From positions 4,066,001 through 4,130,000 of the forward strand of contig CM070901.1 of NCBI GenBank assembly GCA_036417435.1: DNA of 64,000 nt, given 5' to 3'. The first letter of the stretch is position 1; each line of letters begins with the position of its first letter. Shown here one piece after another: positions 42,101 through 51,534 of the stretch. The notes beneath the pieces were generated by a model. That model worked only from the letters and a program-made list of their open reading frames with translations. It was not told the DNA's origin and made no database searches. The position numbers and the translations under genes are program-made. This DNA comes from Inia geoffrensis (lineage: Eukaryota > Chordata > Mammalia > Artiodactyla > Iniidae).

Positions 42101-43278
42101 GGGCTTGTTCATGATCTTGTTGTTCATTATCTTAGAGAAAATTCTTTCAGCTTTTCACCATCAAGTATGATATTAGGGCTGGGGTTGTCATATGTGGCCT
42201 TTATTACATTGAGGTATGTTTCTTCTGTGCCCCCCGTCTACAGAGTTATGTGGGGTTTTTTTTTTTTTTTTATCATAAATGGATATTGAATTTTATCGAA
42301 ACTTTCCCTGCCTCTCTAGAAAGGATCATATGGTTTTTATGTTCAATTGGTGTATCACACTGATTGATTTGTGGGTATTGAAAAATCCTTGCCTCTCTGG
42401 GGTAAATCCCACTTGATCATGATGTATAATCCTTTTAAGTTATTGTTGGATTCTGTTTGCTAATATTGCGTTGATTATTTTGGCGTCTATGTTTATCTGT
42501 GATATCGGCCTGTAATTGTCTTTTTTGTGTGTGATATCTTTTTTTTTTTTTTTTTATCAGGGTGATGGTGGCTTCATAGAATGCTTTCAGATGTGCTCCT
42601 TCCTCTGCAATTTTTTGGAAGATTTGCAGAAGGATAGGTGTTAACTCTTCTCTAAATGTATGGTATAAATTTCCTGTGAAGCCATCTGGTCTTGGGTTTT
42701 GGTTTGTTGGGATTTTGTAAATTACTGATTTAATTTCAGGAGTAGTAATTGGTCAGTTCATATATTCCAGTTCTTCCTGGTTCAGTTCTGCAAGATTGTA
42801 CCTCTGTAAAAATGTGTTCATTTGCTGTAGACTTTCCATTTTATTGGCAAGTAGTTGCTCATTGTAGTCTCTTAGGGTTCTTGGTATCTCTGTGATGTCA
42901 GTTGTAACTTCTTTTTCATTTCTACTTTTATTGATTTGGTCTCTCTCCCTTTATTTGATAATGAGTCTGCCTAAGTTTTATCAATTTTTTTTTATGTTTT
43001 CAATGAAAACGTTTTTAGTTTCACTGATTTTTTTTCTGTTTCTTTTTTTGAGGCTCTATTTCATGTATTTCTGCTCTGATCTTTATGATTTCTTTTATTC
43101 TACTAACTTTGGGTTTTCTTTATTCATGTTTCTCTAGTTACATTCAGTGTAAGGTTAGGTTATTTATTTGTGATTTTTCTTCTTTTTAGCTTGTATTGCA
43201 TAAGACTTCCTTCTTTGAACTGCTTTTGCTGTGTCTGATTCGTTTTGCCTCGGCTTTTGTCTCTATGTTTTTTGTAAA
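39181..43278 (-). repeat. Array unit B4 (4098 bp, block B ending at ~42430)
   Basis: Complete unit with nested L1-beta at about 39362-40112. Block-B identity holds to about 42430, including a 16-base T-run at about 42256-42271 followed by GGATATTG, as in B2. Beyond that it diverges sharply (CCTTTTAAGTTATTG against TCTTTTTAAGGTATTG) through to the junction at 43279. The last ~850 bp therefore belong to an older lineage of the unit. Confidence 0.9.
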
Positions 43279-44139
43279 TTGATTTAATTGATGTATTGTT
43301 GATTTACAATGTGTTACTTCCTGTTTTAGAGAAACGTGATTCAGTTACACATCTATCTATCTGTCCATCTATCCATTGTTTTTCATTTTCTTTTCCATTA
43401 TGGTTTGTCACAGCATATTTAATAGATTTCCCTGGGCTATACATTACGTCCTTGTTCTTTATCCATTTTATGTATAATAGTGTGCATCTTCTAAACCCAA
43501 ACCCCCAAGCCATCCCTCTGCTGCTCCCGTTATCCCTTGGCAAACACTAGTCTCTTCTCTATGTTTGTGTGTCTGATTCTGTTTCATAGAAGTTCATTTG
43601 CGTCATACTTCACATTGCACATATAAGTGATATTATATGGTATTTGTTCTTCTCCTTGTGATATGGGCCATTAATTTTCTATTTTTTGTGTGTGATTGTC
43701 TTTTCTAAATTTTTGTTTTATATTAGAGCATAGATGATTACCAATTTTGTGTTAGTTTCGGGTGTACAGCAAAGTGATTCAGTTATACATATACATGTTA
43801 TCTATTCTGGTTCAATTTTTTTTCCCATTTAGGTTATTACAGAATATCGAGCATAGTTCTCTGTGCTGTACAGTAGCTCTTTATTGGTTATCTATTGTAA
43901 ATATAGTAGTGTATACATGTCATTCCCAAACACACTATCTACCCCTCCCCCTGGCCCTTCCCCCCAGTAACCATAAGTTCATTCTCTAAGTCTGTGAGTC
44001 TGTTTCTGTTTTGTAAATAAGTTCATTTATATCATTTTTTCTTAGATTTTGATTTAAATATTTGTCTTTCTCTGTCTGACAAACTTCACTTAGTATGACA
44101 GTCTCTAAGTCCATCCATGATGATGCAAATGGCATTATT

Positions 44140-44664
44140 TTATTCTTTTTTATGGCTGAGTAATATTCCATTGTATATCTTTATCCATTCATCTGTTGAT
44201 GGACATTTAGGTTGATTCCATGTCTTCGCTATTGTAAATAGTGCTGCTATGAACATTGGGGTGCATGTATCTTTTCGAATTAGAGTTTTGTTCATATATG
44301 TGCCCAGGAGTGGGATGGCAGGATCATATGGTAGTTCTATTTTTAGTTTTTTAAGGAACCTCCACACTGTTCTCCATAGTGGTTGTGTCAATTTACATTC
44401 CCTCCAAAAATGCAGGAGCGTTCCTTTTTCTCCACACCCTCCCCAGCATTTATTGTTTTTACATTTTTTGATGATAGCTATTCTGAATGGTGTGAGGTCA
44501 TATTTCATTGGAGTTTTGATTTGCATTTCTCTAATAATTAGTGACATTGAGCATCTTTTCATGTACCTCTTGGACATCTGTATGTTTTCTTTGGAGATAT
44601 GTCTATTTAGGCCTTCTGCCCATTGTTTGATTGGGTTGTTTGGGTTTTGGATATTGAGCTGCAT
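44140..44664 (-). pseudogene. L1 ORF2 C-terminal domain remnant (unit C)
   Basis: 174 codons are open on the minus strand, the longest and least damaged C-terminal remnant in the array. It retains the complete Cys/His pattern ([18 protein letters not shown], i.e. C-x3-C-x7-H-x4-C), the [20 protein letters not shown] segment, and the natural end SHKKE. Part of the region between here and the RT remnant at 45300 is out of frame. The old edge unit keeps the ancestral motif better than the amplified units do. Confidence 0.85.
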
Positions 44665-45299
44665 GAGCTATTTGTAAATTTTGGAGACTAATCCCTTGTT
44701 GGTCACATCATTTGCAAATATTTTCTACCAATCTGTGCATCATCTTATCGTTTTGTTTATGGTTTCCTTTGCTGGGTAATAGCTTTGAGTTTAATTAGGT
44801 CCCATTTGTTTATTTTGTTTTTACTTCCATTATTTTAGGAGTTGGCTTGGAAAAGATACTGCTGTGATTTATGTCAAAGTGTGTTTGCTGTGATTTACGT
44901 CAAAATGTGTTCTGCCTATGTTTTCCTCTAAGAGTATTATAGTATCCTGTCTTACATTTAGTTCTTTAATCCATTTTTGAGTTTGGTTTTGCATATGCTG
45001 TTAAAGAATGTTTAATTTCATTTTTTTACATGTAGCTGTCCAGATTTCCCAGCACCATTTGTTGAACAGACCGTCTTTCCTCCACTGTATAGTCTTTCCA
45101 TCTTTGTCATAGATTAATTGACCATGGATGATTACATTGATTTCTGGGATTTCTATCCTATTCTATTCATCTATATTTCTGTTTTTGTGCCAGTATCATA
45201 TTGTTTTGATGACTGTGCTGTGTAGTATAGTCTGAAGTCATGGAGACTGATTTCTCCAGCTCTGTTTTTCTTTCTCAAGATTGCTTTGACTAATTGTCT

Positions 45300-45848
45300 C
45301 TATACAAATTTTAAGATTATTCTAGTTCTGTGAAAAATGTCATTGGTAATTTGAAAGGGATTGCATTGAATCTGAATTGCCTTGGGTGGTATAGTCATTT
45401 CAATAATACTGATTCTGCCAATCCAAGAATATTGTATATCTTTCAGTCTGTTTGTGTTGTCTTTGATCTCACTCACCAGCATCTTATACTTTTTGGAGTA
45501 CGGGTCTTTTGTCTCCTTAGTAAGGTTTATTCCTAAGTATTCTTTTCTTTTTGATGTGATGGTAAATGTAATTGTTTCTTTAATGTCTTTTTCTGATCTT
45601 TCATTGTTAGTGTATAGAAATGCAACAGATTTCTCTGTATTAATTTTGTATCCTGTAACTTTACCAAATTCATTGATGAGCTCTAGTAGTCTTCTGGTAG
45701 CATCTTTAGGACCTTCTATGTATAGTATCACGTCATCTGCAAACAGTGCCAGTTTTACTTCTTTTCCAATTTTGATTTCTTTTATTCTCTGATTGTCATG
45801 TCTAGGACTTCCAAAACTATATTGAATAAAGGTGTTGAGAGTGGACAT
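45300..45848 (-). pseudogene. L1 RT-domain remnant with intact FADD box (unit C)
   Basis: 182 codons are open on the minus strand. They include FADD at residues 36-39 (45732-45743), then ELINEFGKVTGYKINTEK and KEYLGINLTKETKDPYS, the usual order downstream of the L1 RT catalytic box. This is the only minus-strand RT remnant of the array with both Asp residues. It is still a fossil, because the flanking frames are closed and no ORF2 start or endonuclease domain is attached. Confidence 0.85.
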
Positions 45849-46995
45849 CCTTGTCTTATTCCTGATCCTAGAGGAAATGTTTTCAGCTTTTCACCATTGA
45901 GAATGATGTTAGCTGTAGGTTTGTTGTATATGGCCTTTATTAGGTTGAGATATATTCACTTTATGCCCATTTTCTGGAGAGTTTTTATAATGAATGATGT
46001 TGAATTTTGTCAAAAGTTTCTTCTGCATGAATTGATCATATGGTTTTTATTCTTCAATTTGTTGATGTGGTGTATCATACTGATTGATTTGAGAATATTG
46101 AAAAATCCTTACATCCCTGGGATACATCCCACTTGATCATGGTGTATGATCTCTTCTTGTTGTCTGTTTGCTAATACTGTGTTGAGGATTTTGGTATCTA
46201 TGCTCATCAGTGCTATGGGCCTGTAATTTTCTTTTTGTGTGTGCTATATTTGTCTGGCTTTTGGTATCGGGGTGATGATGGCCTGATAGAATGAGTTAGG
46301 AAGTGTTCCTTCCTCTGGAATATTTTGCAAGATTTGCAGAAGGATATGTGTTAACTCTTCTCTAAATGTTTGGAAGAAATTCCCTATGAAGCCATCCACT
46401 AGATTGTTGTTTGTTGGGACTTTTTAAATTACGGATTCAATTTCAGGAATGGTAATTGGTCAGTTCATATATTCCAGTTCTTCCTGCTTCAGTTTTGGGA
46501 GATTGTGCCTTTATATAAATTTGTCTGTTTTCTCTAGGTTGTCCATTTTATTGGCAAATATTTGCTTTCAGTAATCTCTTAGGGTCCTTTGTATTTCTGT
46601 CATGTCAGTTGTAACTGTTTTTCATTTGTACATTTATTGATTTGGGCCCTCTCCTTTTTTTCCTGATGAGTCTCGCTAAGGATTCTGAATATTATTTATC
46701 TTTTCAAAGAACCCAGTTTTAGTTTCATTGATTTTTTGTTTTGTTTTTGTTTGTTTATTTAGGCTCTATTTCATTTATTTCTGCTCAGATAGTTATGATT
46801 TCTTTCCTCCTACTAAATTTGGGTTTTGTTAATTTTTCTCTAGTTAAGTTAGGTGTAAGGTCAGGTTATTTATTTGAGATTTTCTTCTTAGCTTGTATCA
46901 CTAAAAACTTCCCTCTTAGAACAGCTTTTGCTGCGTCCATAGGTTTTGGGTGGTTGTGATTTTATTTTCATTTGTCTCAAGGGTTTTTTAAATAA

Positions 46996-47235
46996 TTGAT
47001 TTAATTGAAGTATATTTGATTTACAATATTGTGTTACTTTTGCTGTACAGCAAAGTGATTCAGTTATACATGTATCATCTATCCATCTATCAGGTATCTA
47101 TTCATTCTTTTTCATTTTCTTTTCCATTATGGTTTATCACAGGATATTCAATAGAGTTCCCTGTGCTAGACACTAGGACCTTGTTTTTTATCCATTCTAT
47201 GTATGATAGTTTGCATCTGCTAATCCCAAACTCAA
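46996..47235 (-). repeat. Array unit D (terminal fragment, empty beta site)
   Basis: This is about 240 bp of alpha 3' UTR following the same truncated-ORF2 junction. It again has an uninterrupted beta target site (GACCTTGTTTTTT at 47177-47189). It stops at about 47235, where an L1 5' UTR begins, and marks the right end of the array. Confidence 0.85.
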
Positions 47236-47955
47236 CAAGTTTTCTTGTTTCTGGTGTCCACCCCTGGTGGGTGAAACTGTTCTAGAGCCTGGAGCCTACA
47301 GGCTGTTGGATAGGGCCAGATCTTGTTGCTCTTGGCAAAGGCAAAATGTCTGCCTCTCGTAAGAGTTTCAAGTAGATGAATACTCCCTTATATGTCTACT
47401 ACCAGCTTTTGTGACCCCTGAGAGAGCCATAGCCGCTCCCCGCCTCCCTAGGACACCCTTCAAGACCAGCAGGTATGTCTGGCACAGGTTCCTATTAAGT
47501 CACTGCTTTTCCCCTTGGTCCCAGTGCATGCGAGTTCTTGTGTGAGCCCTTTAAGAGTGCATCTCTGTTTCCCCTGCCTTGTGAGCTCCTGCGGGCATGC
47601 TGAACTTGCCTTCAAAGCCACATGTTCTGAGGACGACTCCTCCTTATGCCAGACCCCTAGGCTGTGTGGCTCAGAGCTCTCACTCCTGTGGGAGAAATTC
47701 TGCAATATAATTATTCTCCAGTTTGTGGGTTGCCACCCCCCCCCCCCGCCACGTTATGGGATTTGATTGTATCTGACACAGTGCTCCTCTTGCTCTGTCA
47801 TTGTGGTTCCTTCTTTATGTCTTTGGTTATAGAATCTTTTTGGTAGGTTCCAGTCTTTTTAATCGATGGTTGTTCAGCAATTAGGTGTGATTTTGGTGTG
47901 CTTGTCTGAGGAGGTGAGCGCAAGGTCCTTCTACTCTGTCATTTACCGAGATTTG
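47236..47955 (-). mobile_element. Antisense L1 5' UTR fragment
   Basis: The sequence is GC-richer than its surroundings. On the minus strand it corresponds to the 5' UTR seen in the plus-strand L1 at 57933-58885. Shared segments include the region around GAGCCTGGAGCC, the block TGCAATATAATTATTCTCCA, and the end reading GGTCCTTCTACTC (complement of GAGTAGAAGGACC, close to the L1 start GAGTAGAAGGAT). It abuts the L1 3' UTR at 47235 with the whole of ORF1 and ORF2 missing. A 13-base C run lies at 47735-47747. Confidence 0.8.
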
Positions 47956-48960
47956 TTTTTTAAATGATAATTCCCACTGCCAACAACAATCAAAAGAGTG
48001 CATTTTCTGCGTCTTCTCCAGCACCCGATGTCATCACTTTTCATGTGTACCGATTTCTTTTGCTATTGACTATTAATTGAATTTTTTCTACTGTGAATTG
48101 TCTGTTTTACATCTTTTGCTCTTTTTTCTCCTATTTTCTTGCATTTTTACTTACCAATTTTACTAAGCAATCTGAGGATATTTACCTATATGTGATTCCC
48201 AGTTTATCATTTGTATTTTGATTTTGTTTGTGGTCTATGTGAACATATGATATCCATTGCCAATTATTTATGTGGTCAAAAATACAGCTATTATTTCTTT
48301 TTAGTTTCCTATCTAGATTACACAGGTCACCTACTCCCATGGTGTTATGCATTCTCCTAAATTTCTCCTAATTTATCTTTGTTCCTTTCTTTCCCCCTTC
48401 CTTCCTTCCTTCCTTAATTTAGATCATTAATTTATCTGGTATTTACTTTTCTGTATAGTGTGAGTTAGAAATCTGTTTTCATCTAGTGCCTTTAAGAAAA
48501 CATACATTACCATAAACGTCATTCTCTCTCATATATTAAGGTCCCACAATACTTTATGATTGACCTTTTATGTTTCATTCCACCACTGTTCATCAATTCC
48601 TCTGCCAATACTATACTGCTTTAAGTACCTTTATGGTAGGTTTTAATATTAACAAGTTCAGTCTATTTTTATCTTTAAAAAAGTTTTAGGCTCTTTTTAT
48701 ATATTTATTTTTCCATATGAACTCTGACGTCATTTTATCTGGTTGCAAGAAATTATGAGATTTGGATCAACAATGCATTACTGACAAACATTATACAGTA
48801 CTTGATATTTAACGTTCGCATCCAAAACACGGCCTCTTGCTCTATTCAGGATTTTCTTTGTGTTCTTAAACAAGATTTTATAATTTCTTTCATATAGGTC
48901 TTATACGTTTTTCAATTATTTCTAGGTACCTTATGATTCTTAGCTATCATGAACTCTTTT
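47956..48960 (-). mobile_element. Ancient L1 fragment, antisense
   Basis: The base composition and phrase order are those of an old mammalian L1 ORF2/3' end read in antisense: TTATTTCTTTTTAG, GATTGACCTTTTATG, TTTATAATTTCTTTCATATAGG and TTTCTAGGTACCTTATGATTC. It is far more diverged than the array, has no usable frame, and contains a (CCTT)n microsatellite at 48396-48415. The exact subfamily cannot be assigned by eye. Confidence 0.6.
48396..48415. repeat. (CCTT)n microsatellite
   Basis: Four to five copies of CCTT with a C-rich left edge, inside the old L1 fragment. Confidence 0.8.
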
Positions 48961-49794
48961 CCTGTTTATATTACCAAGTTCTTGTTGCAAATATAGGGAA
49001 ACTATACACCTGCAAACCCACCATGCATCCCTCCACCCCGCCTCACCCACCTCACCTTTCGCTTCTTGGACAGCCAAGCTTCTTCCCATCTGAAGCTTCC
49101 CAGGCATTCTTCGTCTGCCTTCCAGGATCTTCCCCTTGTCTGTTCTTGGACTGACTCCTTCTCACGTTTTAGGTCTGGACTTAAGTGTCACCTCTGCAGC
49201 GTCTCTTTTCCTCCATAGGAAATTTCCTCATCACAACTTGCATTTACATATTTCCATAGACGTACTTGGACTTGATTTTAAATCCATGGAAACAGAGACA
49301 TTTGCTCAAGACTGTATTATGGATCTGGTATATGGGGATGCTCAGTGAACACTGGTGGGGTTAGTGGATCAATTCTTTGATCTCATTCTTTGTCTTATCA
49401 CCTCTGCACTCCCAATCTAATATTTTCAGTTTCTTCACTTGCTACTCCTCTTAACCATCATTTAATCTTTAAAATTGAGCTACTACTGCTCCTGGTTACC
49501 ATCTACTTCTTCTCCATATGCCACATCTTTTCTGTTTTTACCCCCAACTTGTTTTCCACTCTTCTCCTAGTGAATCGGCCACTTTGAACATCACCATGAC
49601 TTCTGCATTAAGTCCAGGGTCCCAATCTTAATCCTTATTATCCTAATTTCTTTGTAACTTTTGGCAGCTGGTAACTTCATGTTTTTCTTCTGGTTTAGGT
49701 TCTGTTTTTGATTCTTTTACGTCCTTACTTGTCCTTCCTTCCCTGACTGCTGCTGTTTTTGCACAATCCCCGGGAGTACTCAGCTCCACTTCTG
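48961..49794. other. Intergenic, no gene seen
   Basis: Pyrimidine-rich non-coding sequence. A short stretch at about 49165-49200 (TTTTAGGTCTGGACTTAAGT) resembles the antisense 3' part of a LINE-2. The rest shows no repeat or coding pattern that I recognise. Confidence 0.5.
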
Positions 49795-50215
49795 ACACTG
49801 TAAGCACTATACTATTTATTAATTCAAGAAGAATAAACTGCGTGACTACCACGAGGGGGGCACTGTGTTAAGTGTATAACACCACACTGAACAACACAGG
49901 AAGCATCTGTCCTCCTGGAGCTTAGGGTCTAGCAGATTACAAGTTAACCAAGAGTCACACAAGTGATCATTTGGGTGCAGTGGGGTCAGCATCAAAGGAA
50001 AAGTATAGGATGGGCGGTTCCTGGAAAAGTTCATTTGATGTCAGCCATGGAAGAGTAGGGGGATTCTTTGTGGCCAAAGGGGAAGAGCTATTTAAGCTGT
50101 ACTGGCCCTAAGGTGAGAAAGAACTTGGGGCTCTTGGAAAACCAGTCCTGTGGGCCTAGAATGGAGAGAATTAGGCAAAAGTAGACGAAGACTGGGGTCA
50201 GAAAAGATGCATATG
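49795..50215 (+). mobile_element. Probable ancient LINE-2 fragment
   Basis: The order of degenerate phrases (ACTGTGTTAAGTG, GAACAACACAGGAAG, CTGGAGCTTAGGGTCTAG, then AGAACTTGGGG and GGTCAGAAAAG) follows the mammalian-wide LINE-2 3' region in the plus orientation. It is heavily diverged, and the assignment rests on phrase order only. Confidence 0.5.
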
Positions 50216-50221
50216 GTGTAA

Positions 50222-50380
50222 CAACAGCTCCCTTTAGAAAGCACTTGCTTGGTGCCAGGCATTGCACTTAGCCCTTTATAAAATGTATTGCAATTTAATT
50301 CTCCTGTAGTGTTTACAAATTTACATCCCTACTTTATACTAGAGAAAGTGAGGATTAGAGAAAAAAAGTATGAACAGGAT
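50222..50380 (+). mobile_element. MIR SINE fragment
   Basis: The core phrase GGTGCCAGGCATTGCACTTA is followed by CCCTTTATAAAATGTATTGCAATTTAATTC and a decayed ACTTTATA...GAGAAAGTGAGG. This matches the core-to-3' order of a MIR in the plus orientation. Confidence 0.75.
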
Positions 50381-51529
50381 TATGCTTCTGGGAGTGAAAA
50401 AAAATTATTTTCTATGCATTGTAATATTCACAAGGAAAATCATTTACTTAAAAACCCCTGGTTACAAATATTAACTTTCAAGTTCTCTTTTACGCTACTT
50501 TTCTCTCTTAAGGATTAAAATTAGAGAATGAAGTGAACAATAAAATGGGTGTGTAAGAAGACCAGAAAGAAACTCCCTCAGAGAAACCCCTCAATTAAAA
50601 TAAACTTCACAGACATCCCCATGTTTCTCTGAAAAACAATCTGAGGAGTCTGTTTTAATTCATCATTAATTGCATCTGGAATTCACATTATTAAAGATAG
50701 ATAATGTAACGGCTCCACGGATGTTTTCTGGTAAGGTTTTGTGGCAGCAATCTTTGTCAGTATGTCATCATTTTGATTTTAAAGTCAGTTAACTGCAGTC
50801 GTTTGGTGGTAAAGATAGCTGCACCAACTAATAATCCATGTAAACATAGATGCCTGGTACTGACTTTTCTAATTAACAAACATACTTTTGAAATAAAATT
50901 TCAAATAGTCCAACAGTATCTTGAACCTAAAATTTCCTATTACTTACAGTCACACATGCACACACACAGTGAGGCTGCAGGTTCCTTACTAACCGTCCTA
51001 GGTTATAAAGTGAGCTATACTTCACCACAAGCTACTGGGAATGTGATCCTGATGTGTAAGTTACACCCCTCGCTCTACTACCAGCCTAGCAGATTTTACC
51101 CCATTAGGATCTTTCGGCCTCCAAGTCTCCAGGCACGGTAGCGACTGTCACTTCCTATGTGAAAAGAGCATTCCAACTATCTGTAATATTGTTAGGGGTA
51201 TACTACAGTGATAGGAATAGAATCTGTTGCCTGAGTTTTAGACACCTTTTATAATTTGAAGAAACTTTTCTTACTCAAAGACAGCAAATGATGTACCAAA
51301 GAGAACAGGGACAGGTGAAGATGTGCCTTCATTTAATGCATATTTAAAAGCCTGCTTCTTAGGGTCTGTCAGCCCTCCACTATCACCACCCCCAACGGTT
51401 TTAATTCTCAGGCTTCTCCAAAATGATAGAGTTATGGAAATGAATAAGAACTGCTTCTGTAGATTAAGTGTTAAGTGAAATAAACAATGGTAGACTTTAG
51501 AGGGAAAAAAACATACATACATAAAAATT
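50381..51529. other. Intergenic, downstream of NEK7
   Basis: AT-rich sequence with no gene, no recognisable repeat and no long frame with coding character. It has a short CA-rich stretch at about 50950-50968. I see nothing else in it. Confidence 0.6.
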
Positions 51530-51534
51530 TTTAC

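Larger units (their letters stand above)
43279..46995 (-). repeat. Array unit C (3717 bp, old, no L1-beta)
   Basis: Right-edge unit, strongly diverged from A and B. It starts at the same alpha 3'-end junction and ends at the same ORF2 truncation junction. The beta target site is empty here: GTCCTTGTTCTTT at 43448-43460 is uninterrupted. After about 390 bp of alpha 3' UTR the sequence switches near 43660, through a short RT-like scrap (GATATGGGCC...), to another L1 3' end at about 43700. It then runs through ORF2 C-terminal and RT remains to 46995. Confidence 0.85.
1..47235 (-). repeat. L1-derived macrosatellite array, ~4.1 kb period
   Basis: The same long sequence recurs head to tail. The landmark where L1 3'-UTR sequence abuts truncated ORF2 appears at 1756, 5894, 10032, 14170, 18319, 22688, 26818, 30938, 35059, 39181, 43279 and 46996. 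The spacings are 4138, 4138, 4138, 4149, 4369 (with a SINE), 4130, 4120, 4121, 4122, 4098 and 3717. A second landmark, the CATA(T/C)AAATTT motif, gives the same periodicity at 1, 4140, 8278, 12416, 16550, 20931, 25060, 29179, 33299, 37420 and 41542. Every unit is L1 in minus orientation: RT and C-terminal ORF2 remains plus 3' UTR. The left end of the array lies outside the window. The array ends about 7 kb downstream of the NEK7 stop codon. It has no intact coding capacity. An assembly artefact cannot be excluded for the most identical units. Confidence 0.95.

Noticed and set aside
1..42430. Regularly spaced direct repeats considered as a CRISPR-like or centromeric alpha-type array
   Set aside because: The period is 4.1 kb with no spacer variety, and the unit is fully explained by L1 sequence. 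There is no short monomer such as a ~170-bp satellite.
47460..47766. Open frames on both strands at the right edge of the array
   Set aside because: They fall in the antisense L1 5' UTR and correspond to no known protein.
50288..51141. Short frames between the MIR and the NEK7 3' end, considered as a small gene
   Set aside because: No start context, no domain, no splice structure, and AT-rich intergenic composition.
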